A DNA stretch of 64,000 nt from CAYVHU01 sp964451415 (GTDB lineage Bacteria > Pseudomonadota > Alphaproteobacteria > Rhodospirillales > Magnetovibrionaceae). The notes beneath the pieces are model-generated. The model did not search any database and had not been told where the DNA came from. It saw only the letters and a program-made list of their open reading frames with translations. Below, one piece after another: positions 47,097-54,464 of this stretch. Each line of letters opens with the position of its first letter. The first letter of the stretch is position 1. The stretch lies in NCBI GenBank assembly GCA_964451415.1, contig CAYVHU010000001.1, positions 1-64,000 on the forward strand, read 5' to 3'. Made by a program: the position numbers and the translations under genes.

Positions 47097-47522
47097 TCAC
47101 GTCACTGCCAGCGTCGCCTTGGAATTTTTCAAAATCTCGGACAGGTGTTCGCGCAACAATGCCAACAGCTCGCTCAAATGCTGATCCATGGACCCCGGCG
47201 AGGCGTTTTCCATTTGTGCCGAGGCGCTCGTACTCACGGTTTGGTTCTTCAGTGCCGCAAGCAGTTCATCCAGATTCGATTGCGGGCCTGACGGAGAACT
47301 CGCAACTTTTTTCTGATCGGACTCAAGCAACCCCTCAAGAGCCTGCGCCAACGCCAGCACGGCGCAGTTTTGTCCCGTATCGAGATTCTTCACCATACCG
47401 GCCCCCAACGAGGATTGGGTTTGCACCAGATTAAACATAGCTTCCAATGCCGCCAGCCCCACGCCACCGCCCAATGCTACGGCATTGATATCAAGCAGTC
47501 GTTGATCGATGCTGTTGACCAT
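47097..47522 (-). CDS. divergent Reb-like protein A
   Basis: This 141-residue protein lacks the ITDAVTQ block. Its first half (ALGGGVGLAALEAMFNLVQTQSSLGAGMVKNL) follows the pattern of the neighbour at 47560 (VLGSGPAFAALESMFASTNAQSSVLMNATQTQRQL), and less clearly the second half of the Reb core. The remainder is an unconserved helical tail. GGGAGG 7 bases before the ATG supports the start. It sits between two genes of the reb unit with short gaps. I regard it as a diverged structural or assembly partner; that is inference. Confidence 0.68.
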   Translation of the reverse strand: MVNSIDQRLLDINAVALGGGVGLAALEAMFNLVQTQSSLGAGMVKNLDTGQNCAVLALAQALEGLLESDQKKVASSPSGPQSNLDELLAALKNQTVSTSASAQMENASPGSMDQHLSELLALLREHLSEILKNSKATLAVT

Positions 47523-47559
47523 AAAAAGCCTCCCTTACCATCGGCCCGCATTCAGCCTT

Positions 47560-48129
47560 TCAGTCCGAATCCTGGCTATTGTTCAAATTTAGAAGCTGCT
47601 TCACACACGCACTGGTACAGCACAGCCCGACATGATCAAGCTGGCGTTGGGTCTGTGTCGCATTCATCAAAACGGAACTTTGCGCGTTGGTGCTGGCAAA
47701 CATGGATTCCAGCGCGGCGAAGGCGGGACCGGATCCCAGAACCATGCCCACGCCGCGGCTCATGTCGTCGTATCTCTGCGCATCATCGTGCGAGCCGCCC
47801 ATGTTATCGAACATGCGCGACAAAAAATCGAGGTAGTCTTTACTTTTCTCGGGTGCGAGCACTTCATCACCCATATCGGCGTCATCACTCATCTCAAGGT
47901 CATTTTCCACAAGATCGGAGACATCGGCGCCTTCAAGCTCGGCCTCGGCAATGGCCTGCGCAGCGGCGGCGGCGGCGGCAACGGCGGCCTTCGCAGCGAC
48001 CACGGCCTTGCTTCTGGCACTGGCGAGGCGTTGCGCCTGCGCGGTGGCCTTGGACGTGGTCTTCACCCCGGCTCGTGTTGGCCTTTTGCGGCCACTTCGC
48101 GTTGCTGGTTTTCCCGCGCTCTTTGTCAT
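47560..48129 (-). CDS. divergent Reb-like protein B with histone-like basic N-terminus
   Basis: This 189-residue protein has three parts. The first 55 residues are Lys/Arg/Ala/Thr-rich and end in a poly-Ala helix, much like histone H1-type tails. Residues about 60-95 are strongly acidic (ELEGADVSDLVENDLEMSDDADMGDE). The C-terminal third carries the Reb-like block GPAFAALESMFASTNAQSSVLMNATQTQ and a cysteine pair (GLCCTSAC). The ATG at 48129 has GGAG 7 bases upstream and is preferred to a TTG at 48132. It leads the unit 47560, 47097, 46835. The basic tail might bind nucleic acid or pack the protein; nothing proves this. Confidence 0.7.
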   Translation of the reverse strand: MTKSAGKPATRSGRKRPTRAGVKTTSKATAQAQRLASARSKAVVAAKAAVAAAAAAAQAIAEAELEGADVSDLVENDLEMSDDADMGDEVLAPEKSKDYLDFLSRMFDNMGGSHDDAQRYDDMSRGVGMVLGSGPAFAALESMFASTNAQSSVLMNATQTQRQLDHVGLCCTSACVKQLLNLNNSQDSD

Positions 48130-48189
48130 CAATCGTCTCCAACACCATTCATGATGCCACCAGGGGGCAAGAAGGTTTCGCTCTTTTTA

Positions 48190-48216
48190 AGACGCGGGGC
48201 AAACCGGTCTGTGAAT
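48190..48216 (-). promoter_or_regulatory. candidate reb-regulon promoter 4
   Basis: On the minus strand, ATTCACAG is followed by 13 bases and GCGTCT, about 60 bases ahead of the gene starting at 48129. Confidence 0.55.
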
Positions 48217-48248
48217 AAAAAAAGCGCTGCTTGCTGAGGGGCGGAACC

Positions 48249-48287
48249 GGACCGTCGCATCCGAGAGCCTGTTCGGAGCGACGGTCC
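48249..48287 (-). terminator. strong stem-loop downstream of reb gene at 48330
   Basis: GGACCGTCGC and GCGACGGTCC arms, with an inner TCCGA/TCGGA pairing, form a long hairpin 40-80 bases after the stop of the reb gene. A run of seven T lies about 35 bases further on the minus strand. It probably ends or stabilises that transcript. Confidence 0.55.
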
Positions 48288-48329
48288 GTGGCCGTTCGAG
48301 CCATCAGATCCGCCAAGTCTTTCCTGGAC

Positions 48330-48662
48330 TTAGCTCACGCCGGAAGTGCCGGCGCGCAAAGCGCTGAGCAAGGCCATCATGTTGTCCGGCACATCGGAGT
48401 TGGCGATCTTGGACGTCGCCACCGCACCGGACATGGTATCAACGCTGTAAATCTGGATCACGCCCTGGTTGGTCGCCGCCTGGGAGGCGATGCCCAACTG
48501 CTGCTGAGAGCTGACCGCATTTTCATAAAGAATACCCGTCGAGTGCGACAAGGACTGATACATCGCCCCCATCGCCATTGCGGGTGCATCGCCCAGAACT
48601 TTAACGTTGGCCTGGGTAACGGAATCTGTGATCTGACCATTCACGGGAGTCGGTAAAGCCAT
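48330..48662 (-). CDS. RebB-family R-body protein, standard type
   Basis: This 110-residue protein is one of three near-copies. It has PTPVNGQITDSVTQANVKV, then GAMYQSLSHSTGILYENAVSSQQQL, QAATNQGVIQIYSV and MMALLSALRAG. These are exactly the blocks of RebB from Caedibacter-type R-bodies. It has AAAGGAGAG before the ATG, its own upstream promoter motif (48790) and a downstream hairpin, so it seems to be transcribed as a single gene. Confidence 0.92.
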   Translation of the reverse strand: MALPTPVNGQITDSVTQANVKVLGDAPAMAMGAMYQSLSHSTGILYENAVSSQQQLGIASQAATNQGVIQIYSVDTMSGAVATSKIANSDVPDNMMALLSALRAGTSGVS

Positions 48663-48724
48663 GTTCTCTCTCCTTTAATATTAAGACCTGAAGGCTTTCA
48701 TTGCGGCATCTGCGAAACCGAGTG

Positions 48725-48754
48725 GGGCTCATCCCCAGGTGAGGGCTCATCCCC
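48725..48754. repeat. 12-bp direct repeat in reb leader
   Basis: GGGCTCATCCCC occurs twice, 18 bases apart, between candidate promoter 5 and the reb gene at 48662. It would lie in the transcript leader; no function is known. Confidence 0.6.
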
Positions 48755-48789
48755 CAAGCGTGTCCGGCTGCTTCCGCCATTCCCCCTAT

Positions 48790-48816
48790 TGACGTCGCGC
48801 CGCCGGCTTTGTGATA
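48790..48816 (-). promoter_or_regulatory. candidate reb-regulon promoter 5
   Basis: On the minus strand, TATCACAA is followed by 13 bases and ACGTCA, 127 bases ahead of the gene starting at 48662. Confidence 0.6.
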
Positions 48817-48878
48817 TGGGTTGTTCCCTTTTAGAAGATTTATTTGCTTATATTTTTCAAAACGTTATCCGTTTTACA

Positions 48879-48916
48879 CAAAAAACCCGTCACGCCGTGA
48901 TGGCCGTGACGGGTTT
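48879..48916 (-). terminator. rho-independent terminator of reb gene at 48949
   Basis: Read on the minus strand, AAACCCGTCACG and CGTGACGGGTTT form a 12-bp stem that is followed at once by TTTTTTG. It lies about 35 bases after the stop of the reb gene and separates it from the next reb unit. Confidence 0.85.
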
Positions 48917-48948
48917 CTTGTGCGTACGCAATGAAAGCGTTGTATCGT

Positions 48949-49281
48949 TCAACCCTCGCCTTCGCCAGAAGCACGCAAGGCGCTCAAAAGCGCCAGAATA
49001 TTGTTGGAAACATCGGACTGCGAAACCTTCGATGTCGCCGCCGCCGCCGCCATGGTATTGACGCTGTAGATTTGGATCACACCTTGGTTGGTCGCCGCCT
49101 GGGCGGCGATCGCCAGTTGCTGTTGGGAACTGGTGGTGTTTTCGTACAAAATACCGCTCGAATGGGCAAGCGACTGGTACAGTGCTCCCATCGCCATTGC
49201 GGGCCCATCACCAAGAACCTTGACGTTGGTCTGGGTGACGGCGTCCGTGATCTGGCCGTTCACCGGAGTGGGTAAAGCCAT
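48949..49281 (-). CDS. RebB-family R-body protein, standard type
   Basis: This 110-residue paralogue has PTPVNGQITDAVTQTNVKV, then GALYQSLAHSSGILYENTTSSQQQL, QAATNQGVIQIYSV and LALLSALRASG. It is nearly the same as the proteins at 48330 and 49483 over the first 75 residues and differs mainly near the C-terminus. GAAGGAGA precedes the ATG. It has its own promoter motif and a clear terminator. Confidence 0.92.
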   Translation of the reverse strand: MALPTPVNGQITDAVTQTNVKVLGDGPAMAMGALYQSLAHSSGILYENTTSSQQQLAIAAQAATNQGVIQIYSVNTMAAAAATSKVSQSDVSNNILALLSALRASGEGEG

Positions 49282-49360
49282 TTTCTGATCTCCTTCTCAG
49301 TTTCAGGACTGCCAGGCACCACGGCCAACACGACCCTGCGGTGCACCTCTCTCACGTCCT

Positions 49361-49387
49361 TGACGCATGTCTTGAGAACTTGTGATC
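49361..49387 (-). promoter_or_regulatory. candidate reb-regulon promoter 6
   Basis: On the minus strand, GATCACAA is followed by 13 bases and GCGTCA, 79 bases ahead of the gene starting at 49281. Both blocks are identical to those of promoter 7, with an unrelated spacer. Confidence 0.65.
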
Positions 49388-49426
49388 AAAAAAATCAACG
49401 GACTCGATTTTCCCCCGATTGAAGGG

Positions 49427-49459
49427 TTTCCGGCCTGCTCTCAACATGCAGGCCGGAAA
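49427..49459 (-). terminator. stem-loop downstream of reb gene at 49483
   Basis: TTTCCGGCCTGC and GCAGGCCGGAAA form a perfect 12-bp stem with a 9-base loop, starting 24 bases after the reb stop. There is no direct T-run, but a run of T occurs about 30 bases on. Confidence 0.6.
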
Positions 49460-49482
49460 CATCTTCGATCTCCCCCGGGGAT

Positions 49483-49806
49483 TTAACTCGCCGTGGCGCG
49501 CAGCGCGGTGAGCAAGGACAGCATGTTGTCCGGCACGTCGGATTTGGCAATCTTGGAGGTTGCCGCAGCGCCCGCCATGGTGTCGATGCTGTAAATCTGG
49601 ATCACGCCCTGATTGGTCGCGGCCTGCGAAGTAATTCCCAACTGCTGTTGGGCACTGACGGCATTTTCAAAGAGGATTCCCGTCGAGTGCGAGAGCGACT
49701 GATAAATCGCGCCCATCGCCATCGCGGGCGCGTCACCCAGGACTTTAACGTTCGCCTGGGTTACAGCATCCGTAATCATTCCGTTCACGGGTGTCGGCAT
49801 GGCCAT
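49483..49806 (-). CDS. RebB-family R-body protein, standard type
   Basis: This 107-residue paralogue has PTPVNGMITDAVTQANVKV, then GAIYQSLSHSTGILFENAVSAQQQL, QAATNQGVIQIYSI and LSLLTALRATA. Its DNA is also clearly similar to the gene at 48330, which points to recent duplication or gene conversion. I chose the ATG at 49806 with AAGGAG upstream; the frame is open further upstream but runs into the divergent wzy-like gene. It is transcribed away from that gene. Confidence 0.92.
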   Translation of the reverse strand: MAMPTPVNGMITDAVTQANVKVLGDAPAMAMGAIYQSLSHSTGILFENAVSAQQQLGITSQAATNQGVIQIYSIDTMAGAAATSKIAKSDVPDNMLSLLTALRATAS

Positions 49807-49862
49807 TTGATGTCTCCTTAAAGAACATTGGCTTAAGCTAAGCCTCTCCCCAGGCTTATGTA

Positions 49863-49889
49863 TGACGCAGGCTTTCCGGTTTTGTGATC
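49863..49889 (-). promoter_or_regulatory. candidate reb-regulon promoter 7
   Basis: On the minus strand, GATCACAA is followed by 13 bases and GCGTCA, 56 bases ahead of the gene starting at 49806. Confidence 0.65.
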
Positions 49890-49987
49890 GCTCCCGTTTT
49901 TCATCTTGGGGGGAGACACGATGGCTATGGCGTGTCATATAGTGCGCATTTCCCACGATAATCGAACAAACGTCCACCGACGAGAAT

Positions 49988-51325
49988 ATGCTGGCTGCAA
50001 TGACCCCCAAACCCGCGAATTGGATGCAGAAACTTGCGACCTTTAGCGCCGTCATGGTGGGCGCAGCGCTTCCGCTGCGCGCGCTCGGGGTCTCCACACA
50101 ACAAGCGGCATTGGCTTTGGCCCTGCTCGGAGCCTTGGCGGTCGTTGGCATCGACACCCGCGCCCGCGCTCATGCCAAGGCGGCTTTGATTTCTCCGCTC
50201 AGTGTCTTGATTATGGGGGTTTTCACGGCATGGGCGTTCACCGTTCCGTTTTCCTTCTCCCCCCTCGGGTCCTTGAAAATCGGCGGGCGCACGGCCCTTT
50301 TCCTTCTCGCCACCGTGCCGATCTGGGCCGTGCTGGCGACACAGGACAAACCGCGCCTTCTCGCCTGCAAGGTTCTGGTGGGGGCAACCTTCGCCTTGAA
50401 CCTCGTGGCCATCGTATCGCTAAACGGACTTCCCGGCGTGCTTACGTTTTTGCAAGGCCCATGGCCGAGCCCAACCACCACACATTACGCCCTGAAGGCC
50501 TTCGCCGACGCCGCCATGTGTCTGGTTCCGGTGGCGCTATGGGCGGGTCGCCGACTGGGCGGAGCGTGGCGCTGGTGGGGCTATACGAGCGCGCCGATGG
50601 CGGTGGCGGTCCTGGTGCAAACGACAAACCGCTCGGCACTTGCCGGATTTCTCGCCATGGCTATCGTCGTCATGGTTCAATCGGCGCTTGCGTACCGCCG
50701 TCATATCAAAACCTTGTTCGGCCTTCTTGTGGCCACGGTGAGCGCAGGAAGTCTCTGGCTTTACACCAAGGAAGCGTCAAGACCCCTGATTGCCGGAACC
50801 TATGCGCCGGACTGGCTGATTGATCCGCACCGTCAGTTTATCTGGGCGTTCACCTTCAAGAAATTTCTCGACCATCCCTGGGTCGGCAACGGCATCGACC
50901 AGATCAACAGGCTTCCCGGGGCAAGCGATTCCATCCCCGGGTTGAGCCAGGCCGCACAATATGTTCCCTCACATCCTCACAACTGGGTTTTGGAAATTCT
51001 TTCCGAAACCGGGGTGATCGGTCTGACGCCCGTGTTGATCGTGCTGGGCTTCATCACCTGGAAGGCAATCCAACGTCACCGCGAAACACACAGCGAACGT
51101 GCACTGGCCCAGTTGGCGCTGATCGCGGGATTCTGGTCCAGCGCGTTGTTCAATTTTTCCATTTGGGCGGTGTGGTGGGAACTCACCTTTTTCGTACTGT
51201 ACGCCCTGCTCGCCGCGGACGGATCAAGGACTTCCGGGACATCGCCATGTGATACGACGAAAGTGCCGACAACTTCACGGCGGGGTCACAGCTCACCGCC
51301 CTCATCGGCGACAGGACCCGCGTAA
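49988..51325 (+). CDS. O-antigen ligase/polymerase-like membrane protein
   Basis: This 445-residue protein has about ten to twelve hydrophobic segments and the Wzy_C-type periplasmic loop with the His motif SHPHNWVLEILSETGVIG. Such proteins join glycan chains to lipid A or polymerise O-antigen units (WaaL/Wzy). The C-terminal 35 residues are polar and unconserved. No other glycan genes adjoin it, so the substrate is open. It is divergent from the reb cluster. Confidence 0.85.
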   Translation: MLAAMTPKPANWMQKLATFSAVMVGAALPLRALGVSTQQAALALALLGALAVVGIDTRARAHAKAALISPLSVLIMGVFTAWAFTVPFSFSPLGSLKIGGRTALFLLATVPIWAVLATQDKPRLLACKVLVGATFALNLVAIVSLNGLPGVLTFLQGPWPSPTTTHYALKAFADAAMCLVPVALWAGRRLGGAWRWWGYTSAPMAVAVLVQTTNRSALAGFLAMAIVVMVQSALAYRRHIKTLFGLLVATVSAGSLWLYTKEASRPLIAGTYAPDWLIDPHRQFIWAFTFKKFLDHPWVGNGIDQINRLPGASDSIPGLSQAAQYVPSHPHNWVLEILSETGVIGLTPVLIVLGFITWKAIQRHRETHSERALAQLALIAGFWSSALFNFSIWAVWWELTFFVLYALLAADGSRTSGTSPCDTTKVPTTSRRGHSSPPSSATGPA

Positions 51326-51327
51326 GT

Positions 51328-51852
51328 CTACGGCGTGGAAGCACACCGCGCAGAACTGACGGCGTTATCTTGCATTTTACCGGCAAACGCCATCAAGAAT
51401 TGAATCGCCTGCTGTGTCTCCGGTTTTTTCAACATGGCGATGGTGGATATAATCCCGCCACCTGGCTTCGTTCGTCCCGCTTCCAAGGCCGCTTCTTGCA
51501 TTGCATCCACGGTTTCACCCGCAAATTCAGCCAGGCCCTCATTGGCCACGTTGGTGATCATGGTTTCGACCCACACGACAAGACGTTCCACCATTGTGTC
51601 CGTCATCGCCGAACGGGCACCATGCACCAGCCCTAAAAGATCAAATAGCGTATCCAACGCGCCGGAACGATGGACCTCGCTTAAGCGTTCCAGGGCATGC
51701 AAAACCGCGTCCTTGGTATCTTCGTCGTTCAAACGGTCGAGAACCTCCAGCGCATTGCCGCTGGTGGTCGCCAAGCGTTCAACCATACCGTCGCTCAAGG
51801 CGTCCGTGGCCGCTTGGACGATGCGAGATGTTGCGTTGTTCGATGTTGTCAT
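51328..51852 (-). CDS. DUF1641 family protein
   Basis: This 174-residue helical protein has the DUF1641 pattern (RLNDEDTKDAVLHALERL, LGLVHGARSAMTDTMVERLV) and a Gly-rich stretch followed by KKPETQQAIQFLMAFAGKM. DUF1641 genes are often found next to sulfide:quinone oxidoreductase-like flavoproteins, as here, where it starts 14 bases after the flavoprotein. Function is unknown. Confidence 0.85.
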   Translation of the reverse strand: MTTSNNATSRIVQAATDALSDGMVERLATTSGNALEVLDRLNDEDTKDAVLHALERLSEVHRSGALDTLFDLLGLVHGARSAMTDTMVERLVVWVETMITNVANEGLAEFAGETVDAMQEAALEAGRTKPGGGIISTIAMLKKPETQQAIQFLMAFAGKMQDNAVSSARCASTP

Positions 51853-51866
51853 ATCTCAATCCTTCC

Positions 51867-53006
51867 TTACAGGAGGCCACGGGCGGACAACCAGTACAGC
51901 CGGTTGTAGGCCAATTTGAACCAATGAATCATCTGCGTGGATGCCCCCGGGGCCGGCGGCGTTTTATAGTCGAACCACACGTAGGTGCCGCTGTTCATGC
52001 CCGTCTCTACGAAACAAAACACCTTGCCGTCGTAATCGCGCGCCCAACGATCCTCGGTGAGCAGGGAGGCCAAGTTGTCGATGATGACGTCGGCCTCGAA
52101 ATGCGCGGTGGAACCCGCTTTGGAGATGGGAATATTTGTGGTGTCACCGCACACGAACACGTCCGGAAAATCTTCGTGCGTCAGCCGGGTCTTGTGGGTC
52201 GGCACCCAACCGCCGGCCCCTAAATCCGATGCGGTGATGACTTCCGCGCCGCTATGGGGAGGAATCGTCACCAAAAGATCGTAATCCAGCGTGACGCCCT
52301 CTTCCGACGAAATGGTTTTCGCGCCTGCATCCACGCTCTTGGTGTTGAAGAAGGTTTCGTAACGAATGCCCGCGGCATCCATCGCGGGTTTGGCCCATTG
52401 TGCGACGGGTTCCAGCGCATGGATGCGCCCGATCGGATAGGTATAGGTGATCTCGGTTTTATCCCACAGTCCCTTGCCGTCGAGATAGTCCTTCAACATA
52501 AATGTGATTTCCACCGGCGCCACGGGGCATTTGTGCGGGACATTGACGTTGACGACGATCTTGCCGCCGGTGAACGCGTTGAGCGCATCGCGCATTTTGC
52601 GCGCACCGTCCAAGTCATAAAACCAATGTCCGCCTTCGCTCATGCCGGGGATATTTTGCGGCATAATGCGCGATCCGGTGGCAATCACCAGATAGTCATA
52701 GGTATGCTCGACACCGGATTCACAAGTCACTTTCTTGTTTTCGACATCGATGTTTGAAGCGGGATCGACATGAAAAATAATGCGCTTATCCAGAACCTTA
52801 CGCTGCGGGCGAAACAATTCGTGTTCGCGAATCTTACCAAACGGAACGTACAAAAGTCCCGGCTGATACATGTGTGTCTCCGTGGTGCCCAACATGGTGA
52901 CGGTGACTTCGCCACGGCACAATTGCGGACCGATATGGCGGCATAAGCCGTTGGCGACAATGGTGCCGGATAATCCTCCGCCGACAATCAGAATTTTCTT
53001 CGACAT
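51867..53006 (-). CDS. sulfide:quinone oxidoreductase-like flavoprotein
   Basis: This 379-residue FAD-dependent oxidoreductase has the N-terminal GGGLSGT nucleotide-binding motif, the YDYLVIATGSR block and the C-terminal PDVFVCGDTTNIP FAD motif. A Cys in PHKCPVAPVEI matches a redox cysteine position of SQR enzymes; another lies in KVFCFVETG. SQR enzymes oxidise sulfide and pass electrons to quinone. Presence with DsrE-like and TusA-like genes supports a sulfur role. Whether it is a true SQR or a related persulfide enzyme is undecided, because one of the usual cysteines is not evident. Confidence 0.82.
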   Translation of the reverse strand: MSKKILIVGGGLSGTIVANGLCRHIGPQLCRGEVTVTMLGTTETHMYQPGLLYVPFGKIREHELFRPQRKVLDKRIIFHVDPASNIDVENKKVTCESGVEHTYDYLVIATGSRIMPQNIPGMSEGGHWFYDLDGARKMRDALNAFTGGKIVVNVNVPHKCPVAPVEITFMLKDYLDGKGLWDKTEITYTYPIGRIHALEPVAQWAKPAMDAAGIRYETFFNTKSVDAGAKTISSEEGVTLDYDLLVTIPPHSGAEVITASDLGAGGWVPTHKTRLTHEDFPDVFVCGDTTNIPISKAGSTAHFEADVIIDNLASLLTEDRWARDYDGKVFCFVETGMNSGTYVWFDYKTPPAPGASTQMIHWFKLAYNRLYWLSARGLL

Positions 53007-53065
53007 AAAAAAACCTCCCCTTTTGATTTGTTCCCAGATACCTCCCCAATGAGATGCTGAGATCG

Positions 53066-53296
53066 TTACTTCAGTTTTTTAACGACCACCGACCAGTGAT
53101 CATCGATTTCCTTGATCTCAAGCGTTTCGTGACCGACCTTTTTCGTCCATTCAGGAACGTCCTTGGCCGACCCCTTGTCGGAGGAAAGAATTTCCACTTC
53201 GTCTCCGACCGCCATCAGTTTGAGGGCGGCGATCAATTCCATCAGCGGACCGGGGCAAAACGATCCCCGGGCATCAATGCGTTTGCGTTCGCTCAT
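53066..53296 (-). CDS. TusA/SirA-family sulfur carrier protein
   Basis: This 76-residue protein has the TusA motif with the active Cys14 in FCPGPLMEL. TusA-like proteins carry sulfur as a persulfide between enzymes. The ATG at 53296 has GGGAG 8 bases upstream and is preferred over an ATG at 53320. It lies between the DsrE-like gene and the flavoprotein gene on the same strand. Confidence 0.9.
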   Translation of the reverse strand: MSERKRIDARGSFCPGPLMELIAALKLMAVGDEVEILSSDKGSAKDVPEWTKKVGHETLEIKEIDDHWSVVVKKLK

Positions 53297-53328
53297 TTTT
53301 TTCGTCTCCCTTAGGTGCACGCAAAAAC

Positions 53329-53727
53329 CTACAGTGTAATCAATTGGCCGTTTTCAGCGTCGGACAGGAATTTAGTCAGACCCATTTGGCCGTCGAACAA
53401 GTCTTGCGTTAAATCTGCGTCGTCCCATTCCAGGACATCCATCACCATGGAACACGCGTACACGCTCAGCTCGCCGAGCATTTTGCCCTGGCTTAAAAGT
53501 TCAACCGGATCGGGTGCATTTTTATCCGTGAGTTCCTGGGAAAAAGGGCTTTGTGCGTAACGCTGTGCAGGCGCCAAATCCTTTTTAAACGCCTTGATTG
53601 CGCCCATGGAAACGAACACATGCACCGGGCGTTCCGACACCGCAGCGATGGTTGCGCTCATCGCGGCCATTTGAAATTTGTCGCGCTCAGAAGAACACAA
53701 CATGATGTAAAGCGGGTGGTTCGCCAT
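53329..53727 (-). CDS. DsrE-family (DsrE2-like) sulfur-transfer protein
   Basis: This 132-residue protein has a DsrE-like fold pattern: MLCSSERDKFQMAAM at the N-terminus, VHVFVSMGAI, and YACSMVMDVLEWDDADL, which resembles the conserved Cys motif of DsrE2 proteins. These take part in cytoplasmic sulfur relay with TusA. The ATG at 53727 has GGAG 7 bases upstream. It is the first gene of the unit DsrE, TusA, SQR-like, DUF1641, and an AT-rich region of about 160 bases upstream probably holds the promoter. Confidence 0.85.
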   Translation of the reverse strand: MANHPLYIMLCSSERDKFQMAAMSATIAAVSERPVHVFVSMGAIKAFKKDLAPAQRYAQSPFSQELTDKNAPDPVELLSQGKMLGELSVYACSMVMDVLEWDDADLTQDLFDGQMGLTKFLSDAENGQLITL

Positions 53728-53888
53728 TCCTTTTCTCCGTCTAAAACCCATTGATGCGATCTCTTGTAGCGCAATGGAAACGAAGATTCTACATAAATGA
53801 ATTGTAAAAATGTACGTTCAAAAAATATATGAAAGAACGCTAATGCACAACGCATGGATGCGGCATCAATTATTACATTTTTATAGTG

Positions 53889-54464
53889 TTATATAAGGGC
53901 GCCTGATGCGTTTTCGTAACGCAAGAACAAAACCCGCGCCGCGCCTAAGGATTTTTCTTTTATCAGGGTAAACCCTTGGGGAAGAGACAACGTTTCACGC
54001 GCAGAAATTTCCACCATCGCCAGCGCACCATCTTTCAACCAACCCTGTCCAGAAAGGGCTGCAAGCGCGGGTTCGCTTAAACCCACGCCGTAGGGCGCAT
54101 CAAGGAAAACGTAGTCCAGGCTCCCGCCCACCGGCGCACCGATGGCGACGGCTTTCGTGCACATCACCGTGGTGCGTACCGCCTCGCCCAAGGTGCAAAT
54201 GTTCGCCTTGAGGACCCGCGCGGCCCCCCGGTCGCTTTCCACGAACGTGCAGTGTGCGGCCCCGCGCGACAGTGCTTCCAACCCCAGCGCACCGGTGCCG
54301 GCAAAGACGTCCGCCACCTGAGCCCCTTGTAGCCCCGGTCCGTTGAGCCCGTGGGCAATAACATTGAAAATCGCTTCGCGCGCGCGATCAGCCGTGGGCC
54401 GGGTGGCCGAGCCCTTGGGGGCTGCGAGCATGCGGCCCTTGTGCTTTCCGGCAACGATTCTCAC
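53889..54464 (-). CDS. rsmD: 16S rRNA (guanine966-N2)-methyltransferase
   Basis: RsmD methylates G966 of 16S rRNA in the 30S subunit, using SAM. In 191 residues it has the family start (MRIVAGKHKGRMLAAPKG), TRPTADRAREAIFN, the SAM site VFAGTGALGLEALSRGA and the catalytic LDAPYG (DPPY-type) motif. It overlaps the end of the pseudouridine synthase gene by 4 bases and is cotranscribed with it. Confidence 0.95.
   Translation of the reverse strand: MRIVAGKHKGRMLAAPKGSATRPTADRAREAIFNVIAHGLNGPGLQGAQVADVFAGTGALGLEALSRGAAHCTFVESDRGAARVLKANICTLGEAVRTTVMCTKAVAIGAPVGGSLDYVFLDAPYGVGLSEPALAALSGQGWLKDGALAMVEISARETLSLPQGFTLIKEKSLGAARVLFLRYENASGALI

Noticed and set aside
49988..51325. O-antigen ligase-like gene as an R-body component
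   Set aside because: It is divergent from the reb genes, has no reb promoter motif in its own direction, and has a clear glycan-enzyme signature.
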